Below, one piece after another: positions 7,105 through 9,846 of a stretch of 9,846 nt of DNA. Under the pieces are notes generated by a model, which worked only from the letters and a program-made list of their open reading frames with translations, was not told the origin of the DNA and made no database searches. Position 1 is the first letter of the stretch. Every line of letters begins with the position of its first letter. The stretch spans positions 1 to 9,846 of the forward strand of contig JAUYKD010000036.1 in the NCBI GenBank assembly GCA_030700195.1, read 5' to 3'. The stretch comes from Candidatus Nealsoniibacteriota bacterium (lineage in GTDB: Bacteria; Patescibacteriota; Minisyncoccia; Minisyncoccales; MHMH01). The translations under genes were made by a program, and so were the position numbers.

Positions 7105-7133
7105 AGGATATCATTTTATCTCTTTTTTATCAA
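7105..7133 (-). promoter_or_regulatory. Extended -10 promoter, possibly leaderless, for ileS
   Basis: On the minus strand, TTGATA (7133-7128, five of six matches to TTGACA) is followed after 17 bases by TATCCT (7110-7105, four of six). A TG one base before the -10 makes it an extended -10 (TGATATCCT). Six bases separate the -10 from the ATG at 7098, so transcription could begin at or next to the start codon. No Shine-Dalgarno site is present. The -35 overlaps the end of the purD terminator tail by two bases. Confidence 0.55.
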
Positions 7134-7173
7134 AAGAAAAAGGGGTTCGGACTCCCGAAGGAATCAGAACCCC
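7132..7173 (-). terminator. Rho-independent terminator of purD with UUCG tetraloop
   Basis: On the minus strand the outer stem GGGGTTC (7173-7167) pairs with GAACCCC (7148-7142). After one mismatch the inner stem GATTCC (7165-7160) pairs with GGAGTC (7155-7150, one G-U pair) and closes a C(UUCG)G tetraloop (7159-7156). The tail TTTTTCTTTT follows (7141-7132). The upstream arm encodes the last residues of PurD and includes its TGA stop (7166-7164), so the gene ends inside the hairpin. Confidence 0.92.
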
Positions 7174-8450
7174 ATAGCAATAGCTTTAGCACCAATATCT
7201 TTTCGGTACTGCATATTTTTGAATCTTATGCAATGAATCGCTTTATCTGCTCGATTAAGTGCCTCCTGAAGAGTTTTACCAATGGCCGTTACTTCAAGCA
7301 CTCGCCCGCCGAAAGTCCGAAGTTGATCGCCGTACATTGTACCAGAATGGAAGACAACAACGCCTGGAACTTTTTCTGCTTCGGTAATGCCGAATATTGG
7401 AATTTGCTTTTTGTACTTCCCCGGATATCCGCCAGAAACAAGAACAACGCACATAGCAAACCCCGAATGCCATTTAATCGTTAGTTCGGCGAGTTTACCG
7501 TCAACGCATGCGTCTAAAATATCAAGCAAATCCGTCTTAAGAAGACGCATATAGCTTGCTGTTTCAGGGTCGCCCAATCTTGCGTTAAATTCAAGTACTT
7601 TCGGACCTGTTGGCGTCATTTTCAACCCGGGATATAAACAACCAATAAAGGGACTCCCGCCTTCGGCAAGCGCGTTCAATGTTGGCTTAACAATCTGCCG
7701 TTCTATGTTTTGCAACATTTCAGAGCTAACCCATGGCACAGGAGCGATTGTCCCCATTCCTCCGGTATTCTTACCTTTATCGCCATCACCAATCGGCTTA
7801 TGATCTTGCGACGTTGGCATAAGAATTGATGTTTTACCATCGCAGAAAGCATGGATTGAAATTTCCTGCCCATCCAGAAATTCCTCAATTATTACCTCAT
7901 CACCAGCTTCTTTGTAGACACGCTTAAGCATAATTTCCGCTAAGGCCTCTTCTGCTTGACCAAGCGTTTTACATGGATATGCTCCTTTGCCAAGCGCTAA
8001 TCCGCTTGCTTTTACAACAATCGGCGCGCCGTGTTCGCGAATATAATCTAATGCTTTGCCATATTTTCGGAAGATTTGGAATGGCGCAGTAGGAATATTT
8101 TGAGCGAGCATTAGCCGTTTCGCAAACGCTTTAGACCATTCAATTTTTGCCGCGGCGCGAGTTGGTCCGAAAATCCGCAAACCTCTGGAGTGAAAAACAT
8201 CAACCATTCCCAGTGCAAGTGAATTCTCTGGACCAACTACCGTAAGGTCAATTGTGTTTTCTTCAACAAACCGGACAAGACCTTTGATATCCGTGGCTTC
8301 AATTGCAATATTTTCTGCCACATTGCGAGTGCCGCCGTTTCCAGATGCGACATACAACTTATTAACACGAGGCGACTGTGCAAGCTTCCACGCAAGCGCG
8401 TGCTCCCGACCGCCAGAACCGATAATCAAAACATTACTAACCATATTCAT
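7164..8450 (-). CDS. purD: Phosphoribosylamine--glycine ligase (GAR synthetase)
   Basis: ATP-grasp enzyme joining phosphoribosylamine and glycine to give GAR, the second step of de novo purine synthesis. With the ATG at 8450 it is 428 residues, the normal length. Seen: GSGGREHALAWK (11-22), VVGPE (71-75), VVKASGLALGKG (145-156), EFLDGQE (190-196), SQDHKPIGDGDKGKNTGGMG (214-233), FNARLGDPETASYM (288-301) and the C-terminal YRKDIGAKA (415-423). KASGLALGKG departs from the usual KADGLAAGKG, with serine for aspartate. Start: AAGGA lies about 12 bases before the ATG at 8450. The frame stays open to an ATG at 8531, but those residues run toward the hairpin region and lack conserved character. An ATG at 8444 is also possible. 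No other purine gene is in the window, and separate terminators on both sides suggest a one-gene unit. Confidence 0.96.
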   Translation of the reverse strand: MNMVSNVLIIGSGGREHALAWKLAQSPRVNKLYVASGNGGTRNVAENIAIEATDIKGLVRFVEENTIDLTVVGPENSLALGMVDVFHSRGLRIFGPTRAAAKIEWSKAFAKRLMLAQNIPTAPFQIFRKYGKALDYIREHGAPIVVKASGLALGKGAYPCKTLGQAEEALAEIMLKRVYKEAGDEVIIEEFLDGQEISIHAFCDGKTSILMPTSQDHKPIGDGDKGKNTGGMGTIAPVPWVSSEMLQNIERQIVKPTLNALAEGGSPFIGCLYPGLKMTPTGPKVLEFNARLGDPETASYMRLLKTDLLDILDACVDGKLAELTIKWHSGFAMCVVLVSGGYPGKYKKQIPIFGITEAEKVPGVVVFHSGTMYGDQLRTFGGRVLEVTAIGKTLQEALNRADKAIHCIRFKNMQYRKDIGAKAIAMGF

Positions 8451-8533
8451 ATTTACTATTTTTCCTTTTCTACAGTATTTTTTACTATTAAGAACTATAT
8501 TTTTTCTACCAGTAATTCTTGGAAAAATCAAGC

Positions 8534-8691
8534 ACCGAGCCCCGCCAAAGCGGGACGAAGAGATAAATCTCTTCTTTACCTTCGCTCGGCTTTACCTCGC
8601 TCGGTGGGCGAAGGTGGAGATGACTGAAAGTCATTGACTGCCGAGCCCCGCTTTGCGGGGCAAAGATTAAAAAGAAGCAAAGCTTCTTTTT
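8534..8691. repeat. Cluster of nested small-loop hairpins and short repeats
   Basis: Five perfect inverted repeats with loops of 2-4 bases lie within 160 bases: CCCGC/GCGGG (8541-8545 and 8550-8554, loop CAAA), GAAGAGAT/ATCTCTTC (8557-8564 and 8567-8574, loop AA), ATGACT/AGTCAT (8620-8625 and 8629-8634, loop GAA), GCCCCGC/GCGGGGC (8645-8651 and 8655-8661, loop TTT), and AAAAAGAAGC/GCTTCTTTTT (8669-8678 and 8682-8691, loop AAA). CCGAGCCCCGC occurs twice (8535 and 8641). CCGAGC at each place can pair with GCTCGG at 8584 or 8599, so larger branched folds enclose the small ones. ACCTTCGC (8578) can also pair with GCGAAGGT (8608). It looks like a dispersed palindromic element; whether other copies exist cannot be seen here. 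Confidence 0.75.
8669..8691. terminator. Possible bidirectional terminator hairpin
   Basis: AAAAAGAAGC, loop AAA, GCTTCTTTTT. The GC-bearing core GAAGC/GCTTC is flanked by five A and five T, so on either strand a short hairpin is followed by a U tract. The core is only five base pairs. With a stronger terminator just upstream at 8737-8779, its role as a terminator is uncertain. Confidence 0.35.
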
Positions 8692-8736
8692 ATTCTATAA
8701 TGTTATTTTGGAATTTTTTGAATAATTTTTCCCAGC

Positions 8737-8779
8737 AAAAAAGCGAGGGACTAATGAATATTAGATGATTTTCCCCCGC
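8737..8779 (-). terminator. Rho-independent terminator of the Nudix-like gene
   Basis: On the minus strand GCGGGGGA (8779-8772) pairs with TCCCTCGC (8750-8743), with one G-U pair, and is followed by TTTTTT (8742-8737). The loop contains a smaller hairpin, CTAAT/ATTAG around ATTC (8764-8751). It begins about 22 bases after the stop codon at 8802. Confidence 0.85.
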
Positions 8780-8801
8780 CTTTTAGATTGATTTGGCCAG
8801 A

Positions 8802-9365
8802 TTAAGGTATAGGTATAATCTCACGGAGCATTCTCATCGCTTCGATGCTGAAATCATAATTAGGACTGTGGGATAGCGCGGCAAGTGCCATGCAGTGCAT
8901 GCGTTTACCATAACCACTTAGCAATCCTTTCCCGGATTTTCCCGTTTTTTCATCAACAGGTTCGAACTCATCAGTAAGAATCTGCAGTTCGTGGGGCGAT
9001 ACCCAGAGCATCTCGCCGATTGTCGGCTTCGCATCATGAACTATAGGGATTACTGATGCCTCATCATATCCGTTCGGTCCCTTAAAGAGAACTGAATGCA
9101 TTGCGGGCAAACCCAGAATTACCATCACAATACCAGCCTTTGCTTCCATGAGCCGAGAAAGTTCACCAAGATAATAATTATATGGCACAGCCTTATTATC
9201 GCTGGCCATGACTGCTCCGCCGATGATTTCCCAATTACCACAGAATGATACGTCCGGAATTATCGACGTCGATCCCGTCCGGCGCACAAGAAGAAGCTTT
9301 CCAGATTTGGGATGCAATATCCCGACATAGATACCTCTTGTAGTCACCATTTTTTCTTTTGCCAT
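8802..9365 (-). CDS. Nudix-like protein with degenerate Nudix box
   Basis: A 187-residue soluble protein. The N-terminal half follows the Nudix fold pattern: TRGIYVGILHPKSGKLLLVRR (9-29), then FCGNWEIIGGAV (41-52), the usual 'GxWExPGG' approach. The helix that should carry the Nudix box (GX5EX7REUXEEXGU) is poorly conserved: around 67-79 one reads GELSRLMEAKAGI, where RLMEAKAGI aligns with REUXEEXGU but lacks the metal-binding glutamates at the usual places. Residues 88-120 (MHSVLFKGPNGYDEASVIPI onward) continue the beta-sheet pattern. Hydrolysis of a nucleoside diphosphate derivative would be the family activity, but this copy may be inactive, a binding protein, or a divergent subfamily. The start at 9365 is fixed by AGGAGG five bases upstream. 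It has its own promoter candidate and terminator, so it seems monocistronic. Confidence 0.7.
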   Translation of the reverse strand: MAKEKMVTTRGIYVGILHPKSGKLLLVRRTGSTSIIPDVSFCGNWEIIGGAVMASDNKAVPYNYYLGELSRLMEAKAGIVMVILGLPAMHSVLFKGPNGYDEASVIPIVHDAKPTIGEMLWVSPHELQILTDEFEPVDEKTGKSGKGLLSGYGKRMHCMALAALSHSPNYDFSIEAMRMLREIIPIP

Positions 9366-9370
9366 TACGA

Positions 9371-9376
9371 CCTCCT
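9371..9376 (-). promoter_or_regulatory. Strong Shine-Dalgarno site of the Nudix-like gene
   Basis: AGGAGG, extended to AGGAGGT, lies five bases before the ATG at 9365. It fixes the start codon. It is the only perfect ribosome-binding site in the window; ileS, the small unknown gene, recO and the surface-protein gene have none recognisable. Confidence 0.92.
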
Positions 9377-9421
9377 AAAGAACTGTATTTGAGGATTATT
9401 AAAATTTCCTCAAGATTTACA

Positions 9422-9449
9422 ATAATAACATACGTTATAAAAAAATCAA
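9422..9449 (-). promoter_or_regulatory. Promoter candidate of the Nudix-like gene, with inverted repeat in the spacer
   Basis: On the minus strand TTGATT (9449-9444) is followed after 16 bases by TATTAT (9427-9422, five of six matches), with TG one base before it (extended -10). Transcription would start near 9415, giving a leader of about 50 bases. An inverted repeat ATAAC-ATAC-GTTAT (9425-9438) fills the spacer and could be an operator. A second imperfect one, GAGGA/TCCTC (9391-9411), lies in the leader. A regulator cannot be named. Confidence 0.55.
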
Positions 9450-9585
9450 GTCCCAATAACTTAAAAATCATAATTATCTCTGTTAGATAAAATCAAAACT
9501 TATTTTAAGTAAAATCCGGACGCTGAATTTTAATATTTTTTACCTTACTTCGCAAGACAGTCAGACGCCCCGGGGAAAATTTTAT

Positions 9586-9612
9586 ATGTGTGGCACCAAG
9601 TGTCGCACACAT
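9586..9612. repeat. Inverted repeat just after the partial gene
   Basis: ATGTGTG (9586-9592) pairs with CACACAT (9606-9612), with an inner CAC/GTG pairing (9594-9596 and 9600-9602). On the minus strand it begins a few bases after the stop codon at 9616 and is followed by ATAAAATTTT, so it could be a weak terminator. Overlapping it are two near-identical nine-base units, TGTCGCACA (9601) and TGTCTCACA (9612), spaced 11 bases apart. It could also be a protein-binding site or the end of a mobile element. Confidence 0.45.
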
Positions 9613-9615
9613 GTC

Positions 9616-9846
9616 TCACAAAAAACCAGAATTGACACCATTTTCTCTTATTCTACCAATATCCTTTTTTATTATCTCAACCTTTAAACTTGTTTTTAAA
9701 TCCTTTAACTGAGCAATGAAGACGGTGGAGTCTCCAATATTTTTTCCCAAAATACGAGTGTGAAAAACCCAAAAGCCTTTTTTATTGTACTCCCAGCCTT
9801 TTTGTTGTTCTTTTAAAATGGAGATTTTTTGATTCTCTGAAGTAAT
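9616..9846 (-). CDS. Unrecognised protein, C-terminal 76 residues only
   Basis: An open frame enters from the right edge and ends at TGA (9618-9616). The visible residues begin ITSENQKISILKEQQKGW and end RIRENGVNSGFL. The segment is lysine- and isoleucine-rich, with aromatic residues in GWEYNKKGFWVFHTR (17-31), and probably folds as mixed alpha/beta. It has no cysteine and no membrane segment. I do not recognise the family. Seventy-six codons without a stop in AT-rich DNA, with codon use like the neighbouring genes (AAA, TTA, ATT), support real coding. The start and most of the protein lie outside the window. Confidence 0.55.
   Translation of the reverse strand: MTSENQKISILKEQQKGWEYNKKGFWVFHTRILGKNIGDSTVFIAQLKDLKTSLKVEIIKKDIGRIRENGVNSGFL

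Larger units (their letters stand above)
8451..8801. other. Intergenic region between the Nudix-like gene and purD
   Basis: About 350 bases without a credible gene. From right to left it holds the terminator of the Nudix-like gene (8779-8737), an AT-rich stretch (8736-8692), the hairpin cluster (8691-8534), and an AT-rich leader before purD (8533-8451). I could not assign a convincing purD promoter. TAGAAT and TATAGT -10-like boxes occur, but without a -35 at proper spacing. No riboswitch was recognised. Confidence 0.8.

Noticed and set aside
7142..7173. A tRNA T-arm-like stretch (GGGGTTC and GAACCCC).
   Set aside because: There is no acceptor, D-arm or anticodon arm around it. The arms form the purD terminator with its UUCG loop and U tail.
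8494..8499. TATAGT as a -10 box for purD on the minus strand.
   Set aside because: No -35-like hexamer lies 16-18 bases upstream and there is no TG extension, so it was not called.
8451..8531. Upstream extension of purD to an ATG at 8531.
   Set aside because: The 27 added residues are not found at the N-terminus of PurD proteins, which begin just before the GSGGREHA loop. The ATG at 8450 with AAGGA upstream fits better.
8506..8634. Minus-strand open frame of 42 codons within the hairpin cluster (begins MTFSHLHLRPPSEV).
   Set aside because: It is made wholly of the palindromic repeat sequence, has no ribosome-binding site and shows no protein-like conservation I recognise. Most likely a chance frame through the repeat.
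9235..9471. Minus-strand open frame of 78 codons overlapping the start of the Nudix-like gene.
   Set aside because: It runs in another frame through the promoter, the Shine-Dalgarno site and the Nudix-like coding region, and has no ribosome-binding site of its own.
9632..9655. Plus-strand TTGACA followed by TACCAAT as a promoter.
   Set aside because: The -10 match is poor and it would drive transcription antisense into a partial gene with no plus-strand gene downstream in view.

Overview
All genes that can be supported lie on the minus strand, so transcription runs from high to low coordinates. The set suggests a compact, AT-leaning bacterial genome, most likely from the Candidate Phyla Radiation (Patescibacteria, Parcubacteria-like). 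The reasons are gene gaps of 1 to 13 bases, few Shine-Dalgarno sites, a single-chain class II glycyl-tRNA synthetase, an IleRS of the type 2 lineage, and a membrane-anchored surface protein set among housekeeping genes. This placement is an inference from gene content and not a phylogeny. TGA closes PurD, RecO and the surface protein at sensible points, so the TGA-as-glycine code of Gracilibacteria does not apply.

Layout from right to left. The window opens inside an unrecognised gene (9846 to 9616, 3' end only). After about 250 bases comes a Nudix-like gene (9365 to 8802) with its own promoter, the only perfect AGGAGG site seen here, and a rho-independent terminator. A gap of about 350 bases holds a dense cluster of small-loop hairpins. 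purD (8450 to 7164) follows and ends inside a UUCG-tetraloop terminator. The -35 box of the next promoter begins in the tail of that terminator.

The next block reads as one operon: ileS (7098 to 3697), a small unknown gene (3695 to 3342), recO (3329 to 2619), a surface protein of about 553 residues (2605 to 944), and the 5' part of glyS (881 to beyond base 1). Gaps are 1, 12, 13 and 62 bases. It combines translation (two aminoacyl-tRNA synthetases), RecFOR-type recombination repair and the cell envelope. A recO next to glycyl-tRNA synthetase genes is also known in Bacillus; here a surface-protein gene sits between them.

The standout is the isoleucyl-tRNA synthetase. It carries a complete histidine-phosphatase (phosphoglycerate-mutase-like) domain with all expected catalytic residues, inserted between the two CxxC halves of a zinc ribbon. 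It also has the swapped GxHH form of the class I HxGH signature, which has been linked to very high mupirocin resistance in type 2 IleRS enzymes. Two further points stand out: extended -10 promoters placed so that ileS and the surface-protein gene could give leaderless mRNAs, and the recurring hairpins with 2 to 4 base loops in the gaps.
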